Assembly: GCA_028818705.1 (NCBI GenBank) | Contig: JAPPNJ010000108.1 | Location: forward strand, 1-64,000 | DNA: 64,000 nucleotides | Origin: Candidatus Poribacteria bacterium | GTDB taxonomy: Bacteria > Poribacteria > WGA-4E > WGA-3G | Reading direction: 5' to 3' | Shown: positions 34,264 through 42,673 of the stretch, one piece after another | Layout of the letters: the number at the start of each line of letters is the position of its first letter | Position numbering within the stretch: the stretch's first letter is position 1 | The notes under the pieces: generated by a model | The model's database searches: none | What the model saw: only the letters and a program-made list of their open reading frames with translations | Told to the model about the DNA's origin: nothing | Translations under genes and position numbers: made by a program

Positions 34264-35073
34264 CTACAATAGAGACTTGAGAAATTCAATACTCTGTTTC
34301 GCAATCGTCTGTGGATTTGGTTTGAAGTCGAAAACCTCTGTTGAGACATAACCGTTATAATTAATCTCTTTCAAGGCTGCAATGATCGGTGGATAGTCTA
34401 CATTACCAGAACCCGGTAGATAACCGTTATCGTCGTTAGAGTGAAAATGGGCAACATGTGACGCACAGTTACGAATTTGCGTCGGCATATCCAGCCCTTC
34501 CTTCGCAGTACTACAGACATCCAGAATCATCTGAAAATTAGGATGATTCACTGCATTCACCATTTCAACCGCTTTGTCAGGGTTCGTGATAAAGTTTGTC
34601 TGATCGCTCGACAACGGTTCCATACACAACATCACATCTCTATCACCTGCGAGTGCTGCGCCCTCGGCGAACGTATCGCGAGCATAGCCCCATGCCTCCT
34701 CAAAGGAGAGTGGATCTATTACGTTTCGCTGTTGCGGTGAACCGATCACCATGACCCTTCCGTCTAAATCGGCACACAAGTTAATCAGTGCGAGGAAATA
34801 GGCACGTGTTTCCTCACGAATCTCAGCATCTGGGTGGTTAATATAGAGTCCCGGAGGCGAAACAAGCAGCCAATGCAGCCCCGCGATCTCTATCTTCGTA
34901 TCATTCGCAGCTTTTCGGATCCGCGTCCGTTCAGTCTCACTGATGTCCAACACCGAATCTGCCAACGTGAATGGGGCAATTTCAACAGCCTCGTAGCCCA
35001 ATTCAGCGGTATAGGTGAAAACATCTTCTATTTTCCAATCTTCAAACATCTCGTTGCATATTGCGAGTTTCAT
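34264..35073 (-). CDS. Sugar phosphate isomerase/epimerase (TIM barrel)
   Basis: A 269-residue xylose isomerase-like barrel. Conserved pieces are MKLAICNEMFEDW at the start, LGYEAVEIAPF, GLHWLLVSPPGLY, VMLCMEPLSSDQTNF (metal Glu), MILDVCSTAK (metal Asp), HVAHFHSND (His) and VSTEVFDF (Glu). The start at 35073 follows AGGAGAG; a 26-codon upstream extension is unsupported. The metal-binding set is complete, but the sugar is not identified. Confidence 0.88.
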   Translation of the reverse strand: MKLAICNEMFEDWKIEDVFTYTAELGYEAVEIAPFTLADSVLDISETERTRIRKAANDTKIEIAGLHWLLVSPPGLYINHPDAEIREETRAYFLALINLCADLDGRVMVIGSPQQRNVIDPLSFEEAWGYARDTFAEGAALAGDRDVMLCMEPLSSDQTNFITNPDKAVEMVNAVNHPNFQMILDVCSTAKEGLDMPTQIRNCASHVAHFHSNDDNGYLPGSGNVDYPPIIAALKEINYNGYVSTEVFDFKPNPQTIAKQSIEFLKSLL

Positions 35074-35101
35074 TTTCTCTCCTGTATGCATTTTTTCACT
35101 T

Positions 35102-35130
35102 ATTCTATAGGGCTTTCGGTTTTTTGTCAA
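35102..35130 (-). promoter_or_regulatory. Promoter for the isomerase and barrel protein genes
   Basis: On the minus strand TTGACA (35130-35125), 17-bp spacer, TAGAAT (35107-35102), about 29 bp before the start at 35073. Confidence 0.65.
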
Positions 35131-35195
35131 ATGTCCAATGCTGGAAAGCAAGGCTATTCAGTTTTTGGATTTTTAACCCGTTTGGTTAGAAAGTC

Positions 35196-35220
35196 GCGAG
35201 CAAGAGCTCGCTCCTACAGG
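35196..35220 (-). repeat. REP-like hairpin (CCTGTAGGAGC family)
   Basis: On the minus strand CCTGTAGGA then GCGAGC, loop TCTT, GCTCGC. The same sequence recurs at 44343, and both resemble the RAYT-associated hairpins at 13.7 kb. Confidence 0.7.
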
Positions 35221-35274
35221 AAGATTGAATGAACGGGTGAATTGAAAAATCGTTTCGCACATAAAACGAAAATA

Positions 35275-35283
35275 TGATATAAT
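35275..35283 (+). promoter_or_regulatory. Extended -10 element for the aminotransferase gene
   Basis: TGATATAAT (TG-N-TATAAT) 55 bp upstream of the ATG at 35338; no good -35 is visible at 17 bp. Confidence 0.4.
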
Positions 35284-35337
35284 TATTCATAACTAAGAGA
35301 CCATTTCACGCTTCGGCATTATAATGAGGGAAAAAGA

Positions 35338-36684
35338 ATGCATACCATTTTAGAACGCTACCAAAAGACTTTTGCAAAAGACAGAGAAATGGCACACGCC
35401 GCAAATCAACTGTTTCCCGACGGCGTGACACACGATGGGCGGCATATGTCCCCCTTCCCGATCTATATCACCCACGCCCAAGGTTCAAAAAAATGGGGAC
35501 TTGACGACAAGGAATTCATCGATTATTGGGCGGGCCACGGTGCCTTATTACTCGGTCACAATCCACCGGAAATTGTAGAAGCGGTGACAACCCAGATGCA
35601 CCGTGGTACGCACTATGGGGCATGCCATCCGCTGGAATTGGAATGGGGTTCACTCGTGACGCAGTTGATCCCGTCAGCAGAGCGCGTCCGATTCGTTAGT
35701 TCCGGTACAGAGGCGACACTGATGGCAATCCGTCTTGCGCGGACCTATACGGGCAAGAACAAAGTGTTGAAATTTGCTGGACATTTCCACGGTTGGCACG
35801 ACAGTGTCATCTTAGGTGCATATCCGCCTTTCGATATGAGTGTCCCCGGCATTCCAGAGGAAGTGCGTAACACAACTCTATTGTGTCCACCGAACGATAT
35901 TGATGCCGTTACGGCCCAGCTGAAAACGGATAAGGATATTGCTTGTATCATCCTCGAACCGACAGGTGCCTCTTTCGGTATTGTTCCGACCAACGGCACT
36001 TTTTTAAAGCAGCTGCGTGAATTGACAGAAGCACACCGGATTCCCCTAATTTTCGACGAAGTAATCACGGGGTTCCGAGTCGCACCCGGCGGCGCGCAAG
36101 CGCATTATAACGTTACACCGGACATGACGACACTCGCGAAGATCTTAGCAGGCGGACTCCCAGGCGGCGCGCTTGCTGGAAAAAAAGAGATTCTCGAACT
36201 AATCTCCATGAAATCAGAACGCGACGGTTTGAAAATGCCACACCCCGGAACCTTTAACGCCAATCCGCTCTCTGCTTCTGCGGGTATTGCCATGCTTAAT
36301 TTAATCAAAACAGGTGAACCAAACAAGCAGGCGAATCAGACTGCTGCACGACTACGCAGTGAACTGAACAGCGTTATTGACGATTACGAACTCGACTGGG
36401 TGGTTTACGGCGAATTTTCGGGGCTTAAGCTGCTTATCGGACACGGTGAAAACGATATGCGCACCTCGGACTTTGATCCATACACATGGGACTATCGGAA
36501 ACTGAAAGGGAGTAGCAACGCCGATATGTTGATACGACTCCGGTGTGGTTTGTTACTAAACGGCATCGATCTTGCCAGCAACGGTGGAATGACGACCGCA
36601 GCGCATACAGAGGAAGATGTTGCGAAAACTGTAGCAGCATTTGCGCAAGTACTTGAATGGCTGAAGGCAGAGAATGCGTTGTAA
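35338..36684 (+). CDS. Class III aminotransferase / GSA aminomutase-like
   Basis: A 448-residue PLP enzyme. It has SSGTEATLMAIRLAR (121-135), the HFHGWHDS loop (149-156), LIFDEVITGFR (237-247) with the pyridine-binding Asp, and the Schiff-base lysine in TLAKILAGGLPGG (K267). It is closest in pattern to glutamate-1-semialdehyde 2,1-aminomutases, but heme genes are not adjacent and the C-terminal region is longer, so a different amino substrate is likely. Confidence 0.88.
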   Translation: MHTILERYQKTFAKDREMAHAANQLFPDGVTHDGRHMSPFPIYITHAQGSKKWGLDDKEFIDYWAGHGALLLGHNPPEIVEAVTTQMHRGTHYGACHPLELEWGSLVTQLIPSAERVRFVSSGTEATLMAIRLARTYTGKNKVLKFAGHFHGWHDSVILGAYPPFDMSVPGIPEEVRNTTLLCPPNDIDAVTAQLKTDKDIACIILEPTGASFGIVPTNGTFLKQLRELTEAHRIPLIFDEVITGFRVAPGGAQAHYNVTPDMTTLAKILAGGLPGGALAGKKEILELISMKSERDGLKMPHPGTFNANPLSASAGIAMLNLIKTGEPNKQANQTAARLRSELNSVIDDYELDWVVYGEFSGLKLLIGHGENDMRTSDFDPYTWDYRKLKGSSNADMLIRLRCGLLLNGIDLASNGGMTTAAHTEEDVAKTVAAFAQVLEWLKAENAL

Positions 36685-36747
36685 GCCGTGCTTATAACGC
36701 ACGCCGCTAAAAGAGACAAAGGAGCATAGCGAAGCCCTTGGTAGGCG

Positions 36748-36803
36748 AGGTTTCCAAATTATGCTACTGAAGCATAATTTGTCTTAGCTTTACATTCCTC
36801 GCC
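36748..36803 (+). repeat. Hairpin repeat, family II, copy 2
   Basis: AAATTATGCT (36756-36765), loop ACTGA, AGCATAATTT, then the tail GTCTTAGCTTTACATTC. In this copy an outer stem GGCGAGG (36744-36750) pairs with CCTCGCC (36797-36803), which copy 1 has lost on the left. Confidence 0.75.
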
Positions 36804-36833
36804 GGTCCGTGGTGCATCAGTAAAGGAGAATGA

Positions 36834-37817
36834 ATGAAGACAATTACGTATCGCGACGCCCTTAAGGAAGCGTTGGCAGAGGAGATGGAACGCGATGATG
36901 CTGTCTTTCTAATGGGCGAAGATATCGCTGAATACGGTGGTGCTTACAAAGTGACAGACGGGCTTTTTCAAGAATACGGGAAAGACCGCATCCGTAACAC
37001 GCCGATTTCGGAAGCCGCCATCATCGGAACCGCGCTCGGCGCGGCGGTCACGGGAATGCGTCCCGTTGCGGAGTTGATGTACATCGACTTCACAGCAGTC
37101 GGTATGGACCAGATCGTGAATCAAGTCGCCAAGATCCGTTATATGGTGGGTGGGCAGTTAGATGTGCCACTCGTGATCCGGACGCAGGGCGGTGCCGGTC
37201 GATCCTCCGCGGCGCAACATGCCCAGAGCCTTGAAGCGTGGTTTGTGCATATCCCTGGGCTGCTCGTTGTGATGCCTTCCACACCCTACGACGCAAAAGG
37301 GCTACTGAAAACAGCGATCCGAGACGACAATCCGATTATGTTTATTGAACACAAACTTCTTTACACAGAAGAGGGAGAGATTCCTGAGGAAGAATACACA
37401 ATTCCGTTGGGTGTAGCGGACGTGAAGCGTGAAGGTGAGGATGTGACGATTCTCGCGACATCGCGAATGGTCCTGAACGCGCTTATCGCCGCTGATACAC
37501 TTGCTGCTGAAGGCATTTCTGCGGAAATTATCGACCCGAGAACACTGATGCCACTTGACAAAAATAGTATTCTCGACTCCGTTAGGAAAACGAACCGTCT
37601 GCTCATCGCGCACGAAGCAGTCGGCAGAGCAGGTTTCGGTGCAGAAATCGCAGCGATGGTCGTGCGGGAAGCGTTCGATTATCTCGACGCACCGATCGAG
37701 CGGGTAGCGGCTGAACCTGTGCCTGTCCCTTTTGCACCGGTGATGGAGAATTTCGTTATTCCCAATGCAGAACAGATTACTGACGCGGCGCGGAAACTTG
37801 TACGTTATGAAATATAA
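36834..37817 (+). CDS. 2-oxoacid dehydrogenase E1 beta subunit
   Basis: A 327-residue transketolase-like subunit of pyruvate, acetoin or branched-chain oxoacid dehydrogenase complexes. It has ITYRDALKEALAEEMERDD, VFLMGEDIAEYGGAYKVT (conserved Glu of the thiamine site), NTPISEAAIIGTALGAA, LMYIDFTAVGMDQIVNQ and the C-terminal HEAVGRAGFGAEIAAMV. The alpha subunit, E2 and E3 are not beside it, which is unusual. The start has AAGGAGA. Confidence 0.92.
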   Translation: MKTITYRDALKEALAEEMERDDAVFLMGEDIAEYGGAYKVTDGLFQEYGKDRIRNTPISEAAIIGTALGAAVTGMRPVAELMYIDFTAVGMDQIVNQVAKIRYMVGGQLDVPLVIRTQGGAGRSSAAQHAQSLEAWFVHIPGLLVVMPSTPYDAKGLLKTAIRDDNPIMFIEHKLLYTEEGEIPEEEYTIPLGVADVKREGEDVTILATSRMVLNALIAADTLAAEGISAEIIDPRTLMPLDKNSILDSVRKTNRLLIAHEAVGRAGFGAEIAAMVVREAFDYLDAPIERVAAEPVPVPFAPVMENFVIPNAEQITDAARKLVRYEI

Positions 37818-37841
37818 AACAGGTTTTCAAAGGAGATTCTC

Positions 37842-38597
37842 ATGGAACGAAACACGGCAAAACTGCTTTTTAAAAATATGACAGATGAGCAATTTCTTAA
37901 CAGGTTCCTTCCCATTGTAGAACACTCGTTGTTTGCCGACCGTGAGAGACTGCTTGCATTGCTGGCAACAGATGCTGATAGGGATACGCTAACAGAAGTC
38001 TTCCGCAAGTGTTTTGAAGGCTACTACTATGATGTAGCATTTGAGCTAGATTATTATGAAACGTGTCTACTTTCGATTTTGGATTCTTCTGATGCTTATG
38101 CTGCTTTAAAACATCGAGCCGCTATTGTGCAGCGGGACCGAAGGACTTCATCTACAGGGCGAGAAGTCCGGCGAATGGGTGCGTTCCTTCCTACCGATTC
38201 CGTACCCCAGATAAAAGTGTCTGCATTATCAAATCATGCTTTCCGAGAATTTCTTCGCGCCCTGGTGAAATCCGAATTTTTTCAGGCACAAACACGGGTG
38301 GTTAAGTTGCTAAACCGAAAGTGGGGTGATACTGCAGAAACTTCCCTATATAAAGCAACAGACGTTGAGAAGGTCCGTCTGCAGGAAGCAATTTACGAAT
38401 TTTTCGTATGTCATTTGGAATTTGAACAATTTCTTGAAGATTATGAGTACGATCCGGACGAAGGATTAGAGATGCAACCAGAGGTTGCTGAAGAATTGGA
38501 ACAAAGCATCACGGATCATAGATCAGGGAAAGTTAAAGGTATACCGCTCCAGGAGGTGGCTAAAACGTTTGGTGTCAATCTCAAATGTACACATTAA
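37842..38597 (+). CDS. Putative antitoxin with large N-terminal domain
   Basis: A 251-residue, mainly helical protein I do not recognise in its first 210 residues (FLNRFLPIVEHSLFADRERLL..., FRKCFEGYYYDVAFELDYYETCLLSILD). Its last 35 residues, EELEQSITDHRSGKVKGIPLQEVAKTFGV, look like the C-terminal segment of short RelB/Phd-type antitoxins. It overlaps the downstream RelE/ParE toxin by 13 bp, the standard antitoxin-toxin order. Typical antitoxins are 70-100 residues, so the long helical N-terminal domain is unusual. Confidence 0.55.
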   Translation: MERNTAKLLFKNMTDEQFLNRFLPIVEHSLFADRERLLALLATDADRDTLTEVFRKCFEGYYYDVAFELDYYETCLLSILDSSDAYAALKHRAAIVQRDRRTSSTGREVRRMGAFLPTDSVPQIKVSALSNHAFREFLRALVKSEFFQAQTRVVKLLNRKWGDTAETSLYKATDVEKVRLQEAIYEFFVCHLEFEQFLEDYEYDPDEGLEMQPEVAEELEQSITDHRSGKVKGIPLQEVAKTFGVNLKCTH

Positions 38598-38842
38598 TCA
38601 TTAAACCGCGTGCTGAATCGGATTTGAGACGTTTAAGTCAACCTATTTACATACGAATCTTTAACAAACTGGAACGGTTGTGCGAAATTTGCGACGACTA
38701 TCCGCATAAGGCATTGAAAGGTAGGCATAGTGGGAAATTTAGCTTATCCGTTGCTAAAGATTATCGAATACTCTACACTTTTGATAGGCATACGCAAGAA
38801 ATTGTTGTTCACCGAATTGGACACCGTAGCAGGATCTATTAG
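38585..38842 (+). CDS. RelE/ParE family toxin
   Basis: An 85-residue type II toxin: YTLIIKPRAESDLRRLSQPIYIRIFNKLERL, ALKGRHSGKFSLSVAKDYRILYTFD and VHRIGHRSRIY. These are the two-helix plus beta-sheet core and C-terminal basic/aromatic residues of the RelE/ParE fold. RelE members cut mRNA on the ribosome, ParE members target gyrase; I cannot decide which. The start overlaps the upstream putative antitoxin. Confidence 0.85.
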   Translation: MYTLIIKPRAESDLRRLSQPIYIRIFNKLERLCEICDDYPHKALKGRHSGKFSLSVAKDYRILYTFDRHTQEIVVHRIGHRSRIY

Positions 38843-38893
38843 ATGTGTATGAAAAGTCTAACTGCTTTCTAAAATAAAGTAAATTTATTTACA

Positions 38894-40135
38894 TTATCCA
38901 CCATGCTTGTCTTCTGTTTTCACCAACCTCTGATACGCACGTACCAAACTGAAAGCGATTGGTGCCCATATCACCGCCATTAGCATAGCCGTAATGGAGT
39001 AGGCAGCACCTACGATAGTCTCCACGCCTAACCCGACCAACACAATCACACCCGCACTTCCACCTTTTGAGAACCGATATCCAAACGAGTCAATAACCTG
39101 TTTCGCACGATAGCGCGAATCGTAAGAGAGGGGCATATAGAACAACTCTTTCGCCGCCCGAAAAATCGAGTAATCCAAGGCTTTAAAAATCACATACGCG
39201 CCTGTTCCCGTCCGAAGCGACGGGGACACCGTTAAAATAAGACTGCTGACGAAATGCACTATGGGAATGCTAAGATGAATGTAACGCATCGCGACAAATC
39301 TAAGTACGAGCGGAACAGCCACCAGTTGTAAAACGCCTGCGCTCAGCCCAAGATACCCATACACTGACCCGTAAAACGCCGTTCGCATATCCGTATCGGA
39401 TCTCTCCAACTCAGCCAAGGCATTGAATCGAAGGTCCAACACAGTAGATACAACTTGCGTGCTTAAGATTAGCAGCCCAATAAAAACCAAATATCTGGAA
39501 CGAAAGAATGTCCTTATACCGATGTGTCCAAGCCGACCACCCACCTCTTCTGCACTCGGTTCCGGTTCACCACCAAATCTGTAAGCAATAACACCAAAAA
39601 CTGCTGTCGGTACGAGGGATCCGGCTGTGAACAGTAATAACGCCTCAGTGCCTAACACGGGCGCCAATTTACTCACAAGCATGCCACCAAGGAACGAACC
39701 AAGAGATGCTACAGCGCAGAAGGGTCCATTAATCCGCTTCGCCTGTTCAGTCGTCAGCACGCTGTTTACGAACGACCAGAATTGCTCAATGATTATTACA
39801 ATATACGCTTCGCGGAATACATAGATGATCGCGGCAGCGAAACTCATACCGCGGCTAAGCGCAGCATAGCATCCAAGGATTAGAATGGCAGAAAAAAGTG
39901 AGGTAATTGCCAAAGCACGGGTCGCTCCCAGCCATGAAAGCAGACGACCATAGCAATACAACATCACGATCATACTCGGTGGGACTGCCACCATACCACG
40001 CGGGAGATTCTCAGCACCGTATGCCTCAATAAACAGGGATGAGGACACGGAACGGATAAATTCATAACCGAATAGTACAAAACACCCAGCTCCGCTGATC
40101 GAGATAGCAGCAAAAATAAGTCTTCGTGGAAACAT
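38894..40135 (-). CDS. MFS-type / TLC nucleotide-transporter-like membrane protein
   Basis: A 413-residue polytopic protein with about 11-12 hydrophobic segments. IIEQFWSFVNSVLTTEQAKRINGPFCAVASLGSFLGG and FFRSRYLVFIGLLILSTQVVSTVLDLRFNALAE resemble the NTP/NDP exchange (TLC, Npt1/Npt2) family more than sugar MFS proteins. That family is best known from intracellular bacteria and plastids, but relatives occur in free-living lineages. Substrate and direction are unknown. It is 45 bp downstream of a PhyH gene on the same strand. Confidence 0.65.
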   Translation of the reverse strand: MFPRRLIFAAISISGAGCFVLFGYEFIRSVSSSLFIEAYGAENLPRGMVAVPPSMIVMLYCYGRLLSWLGATRALAITSLFSAILILGCYAALSRGMSFAAAIIYVFREAYIVIIIEQFWSFVNSVLTTEQAKRINGPFCAVASLGSFLGGMLVSKLAPVLGTEALLLFTAGSLVPTAVFGVIAYRFGGEPEPSAEEVGGRLGHIGIRTFFRSRYLVFIGLLILSTQVVSTVLDLRFNALAELERSDTDMRTAFYGSVYGYLGLSAGVLQLVAVPLVLRFVAMRYIHLSIPIVHFVSSLILTVSPSLRTGTGAYVIFKALDYSIFRAAKELFYMPLSYDSRYRAKQVIDSFGYRFSKGGSAGVIVLVGLGVETIVGAAYSITAMLMAVIWAPIAFSLVRAYQRLVKTEDKHGG

Positions 40136-40179
40136 AAATAGAATTTAACTCTCTTGGATCAACCCTTTAAAGAATTTCA

Positions 40180-41007
40180 TTAGCGTTTCGGAATCGTATC
40201 CTCGGTTGGACGCGGATTGTGTACCCAATGTCCATTTGGATCGGTGCCTCTGGCGACAATCGCGCGCTGGTTCCAATCGTTCGCGGCATGGACCTCGGGC
40301 GGGACGAATCGCATCGTCAATCCGCAACGCCGTCGGTCTGAAGTGTTCGGTTCAGAACCGTGCAACAATAGATCCGAATGCAAGGACATCTGCCCGGCTT
40401 TCATCTCAAATGGAAAAGGTGTATCTCCGTATTGTGTAGCACCATGCACTGTCTGACCCAGTACATTCTTTTCCTCAACAGTGCTCGGTTCAAACGCGAT
40501 TTGCCCGTGCAGATGCGACTTCGGAATAACGGTCATTGCACCGTTCTCAATTGCGGCATCGTCAATAGCAAGCCAGACAGTGACGGTCTTGCTTGGGGAC
40601 AGGGGCCAATAGGAAGCATCCTGATGCCAACTCACTTGTTTGACATCACCCGGCATTTTGCAGAAGTAGTGTGTCCCCCAACAGATTAAGGTTTCACCAA
40701 GCAAATCTTGCACATAATCCAAAATCCTGTCCTCTGTAACCAGATCGTGGAGCCCAGTGCAGGTGGTGTGCCATCCGTTAATAGAGTAACTATTCATCCC
40801 GGCTGCCAACGCCTTTTCCATGAGTTGATCAAAATAGCTGCGGTGCTTGGCGATCTCTGATTCAGAAAAGACATCCAAAGGTGAGATGAACCCTCTTTCG
40901 TTGAAATGTTCAATTTGGGCAGGCGTTAAAGCCGATGGATTTTTATTTTCAATCGGGAAAAACTGCAGTTTTCGATTGAGTTCCGGCATTGCATCCGTGA
41001 TTGGCAT
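40180..41007 (-). CDS. Phytanoyl-CoA dioxygenase (PhyH) family protein 2
   Basis: A 275-residue Fe(II)/2-oxoglutarate oxygenase: VSWHQDASYWPLSP (HxD, about 127-129), the substrate segment VTVWLAIDDAAIENGAMTVIPKSHL, and SLHSDLLLHGSEPNTSDRRRCGLTMRFVPP with the distal His and the oxoglutarate-binding Arg. This is the standard PhyH layout. It has its own promoter upstream and is likely co-transcribed with the transporter at 38894. Confidence 0.92.
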   Translation of the reverse strand: MPITDAMPELNRKLQFFPIENKNPSALTPAQIEHFNERGFISPLDVFSESEIAKHRSYFDQLMEKALAAGMNSYSINGWHTTCTGLHDLVTEDRILDYVQDLLGETLICWGTHYFCKMPGDVKQVSWHQDASYWPLSPSKTVTVWLAIDDAAIENGAMTVIPKSHLHGQIAFEPSTVEEKNVLGQTVHGATQYGDTPFPFEMKAGQMSLHSDLLLHGSEPNTSDRRRCGLTMRFVPPEVHAANDWNQRAIVARGTDPNGHWVHNPRPTEDTIPKR

Positions 41008-41056
41008 CGGAGCGTCCCTCTTTTCTCCAAGTCAGTTAGAAGTTTGTATTACAGAT

Positions 41057-41085
41057 ATAATATCAAATTCAAATCTTGGTGTCAA
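41057..41085 (-). promoter_or_regulatory. Promoter for PhyH 2
   Basis: On the minus strand TTGACA (41085-41080), 17-bp spacer, TATTAT (41062-41057), about 50 bp before the start at 41007. Confidence 0.65.
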
Positions 41086-41100
41086 CGGCGAAAATTCCAC

Positions 41101-41129
41101 TTGACATTTAGGGCGAATCAGTTTATATT
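41101..41129 (+). promoter_or_regulatory. Promoter for the DNA-modification cluster
   Basis: TTGACA (41101-41106), 17-bp spacer, TATATT (41124-41129). It is divergent from, and 15 bp away from, the PhyH 2 promoter. Confidence 0.6.
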
Positions 41130-41220
41130 AACAGAATAATGTGTTAGCAAATTATCTATCCCCTTGGACAAAAAACAGACATACCTACAGAGACCTACCT
41201 ATTAGAAAAACACTAAGAAA

Positions 41221-42249
41221 ATGGATGAAAAACGAGCAAGTGGACGCTACTATACCCGCGGGAACCCGTTTCAGTTAGAACCGTTCCAGATGTGGGCAAA
41301 AGAGCTTCACTTAGAACAACAGATAACCTTAGAACCTTTTGCGGGTGCCAAGGACATCCCACAACTGATTGACGCAGCACATCTGCGGTGTCGAGACTGG
41401 GCATTCTTTGACATTGCACCGGGTGCGAACGGCATCGCACAACGTGACACGCTTGCGGATTTTCCCCACGGCTTTAATGTTTGCATTACCAATCCACCGT
41501 GGTTAGCCCGTAATTCCGCAACACGTCGCGGCTTACCTTTCCCAGAAGCGACCCGTCACGATGATCTCTACAAATACGCACTTGAGCAATGCTTGACACA
41601 CTGCGAATGGGTAGCAGTGATTATCCCAGAAGCATTTATTCGGAGCGGTCTGTTTTTGCAGCGGCTACGCGACTTTATTTCCTTAGTCCCGCAAACACAG
41701 AACGAAAAAGAACAGGAAAATACAAGACATTACCCCTCTGATAAGGGGCGGGGAATGCCTGATGGCATTCATACCGTTGATTTTAGGAGGGTTTCGGTTA
41801 TGTTTGAAGATACCGAGCATCCAGTAGGCTTAGCTTTGTTTGCACCGTACGCGACACCGGATGTTAAGGTGTGGCGCAATAATCAACTACTTGGTGGTCT
41901 TAATGAACTACGAACACACCTGCCGATGCCTTCTTCAAACCGCAGCATTGTATTCAATGATCCAAACGGAAACCTCGGACTCATCGCTATAGACAATACC
42001 GTTTCCGCCTCCATCCGTTTTTGTCCACCAGCGGAACTGAAGGACTATCCTATCCGCGTCCATTGTCGTTCCATTACGAAAATTGGCGTGCCGTGGGATG
42101 TGGATATAGAAATGCTTAATGCTCGTTTGACAACAATTCGAGAGAAAACCCACGACGTTTTCTTAACAGCCTTCAAAGGCTTACGCCGCGATGGACACTA
42201 CCGACGGCGGTTAGATTGGGCTTTGACACGAGCAATTGTTGACAGGTAG
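41221..42249 (+). CDS. DNA methyltransferase-like protein (NPPW type)
   Basis: A 342-residue SAM-dependent methyltransferase. GRYYTRGNPF is near the start, motif I is LEPFAGAKDI (37-46), FFDIAPG follows, and the catalytic motif IV is NPPW (91-94), typical of N6-adenine enzymes. No recognition domain like that of type IIG enzymes is attached; the C-terminal half is short. Residues about 177-188 (GRGMPDGIHTVDF) are encoded by an inserted family I hairpin repeat, preceded by a charged linker. It is first in a cluster with an ATPase-nuclease and a recognition-domain protein. Confidence 0.75.
   Translation: MDEKRASGRYYTRGNPFQLEPFQMWAKELHLEQQITLEPFAGAKDIPQLIDAAHLRCRDWAFFDIAPGANGIAQRDTLADFPHGFNVCITNPPWLARNSATRRGLPFPEATRHDDLYKYALEQCLTHCEWVAVIIPEAFIRSGLFLQRLRDFISLVPQTQNEKEQENTRHYPSDKGRGMPDGIHTVDFRRVSVMFEDTEHPVGLALFAPYATPDVKVWRNNQLLGGLNELRTHLPMPSSNRSIVFNDPNGNLGLIAIDNTVSASIRFCPPAELKDYPIRVHCRSITKIGVPWDVDIEMLNARLTTIREKTHDVFLTAFKGLRRDGHYRRRLDWALTRAIVDR
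41750..41785 (+). repeat. Hairpin repeat, family I, copy B, inside a coding sequence
   Basis: GGGGAATGCC-TGAT-GGCATTC then ATACCGTTGATTTT. It matches the intergenic copies at 25918 and 55482 but is translated in frame within the methyltransferase gene. Confidence 0.75.
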
Positions 42250-42284
42250 TACCTACAACTTAAAATGAACGTAGAATAGAAAAA

Positions 42285-42602
42285 ATGAACGTCCAAAAAT
42301 TAATCTGTATACTTCTATTGATAACACTCATCACCCTCACAGGGTGCCTCCCGGGTGATGGGAAACACGATGATGGAAACCCTGCTGGATTTTTCTGGGG
42401 CATCTGGCACGGTTGGATCGCACCAATCTCATTGATATGGGGAATTTTTGATCCATATATCCGTGTCTATGAACCCAAAAACACAGGATGGTGGTACGAT
42501 CTTGGATTCTACATCGCCGTTATCAGCGGCTTTGGCAGTATTTCCTTCTCGCGGCGGAAACGTAAGAAAACCGTAGTGCAGACGAGCAGTAATTCTGAAT
42601 AA
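42285..42602 (+). CDS. Small lipoprotein with GFFWGIWHGWIAP motif
   Basis: A 105-residue lipoprotein: hydrophobic signal, lipobox LTGC (Cys about 21), then GFFWGIWHGWIAPISLIWGIF and a second hydrophobic segment WWYDLGFYIAVISGFG, followed by a basic tail SRRKRKK. Small proteins with this F/W-rich GLWHGxIAP pattern occur in many bacteria, without known function. It sits inside the methyltransferase-ATPase cluster, in the same direction. Confidence 0.7.
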   Translation: MNVQKLICILLLITLITLTGCLPGDGKHDDGNPAGFFWGIWHGWIAPISLIWGIFDPYIRVYEPKNTGWWYDLGFYIAVISGFGSISFSRRKRKKTVVQTSSNSE

Positions 42603-42673
42603 CAATCACTATAACAAGAAATTTAAACGATTTTCCGATAACACATGAAGGGCGCGCTGGCGTGTGAAAAAAT

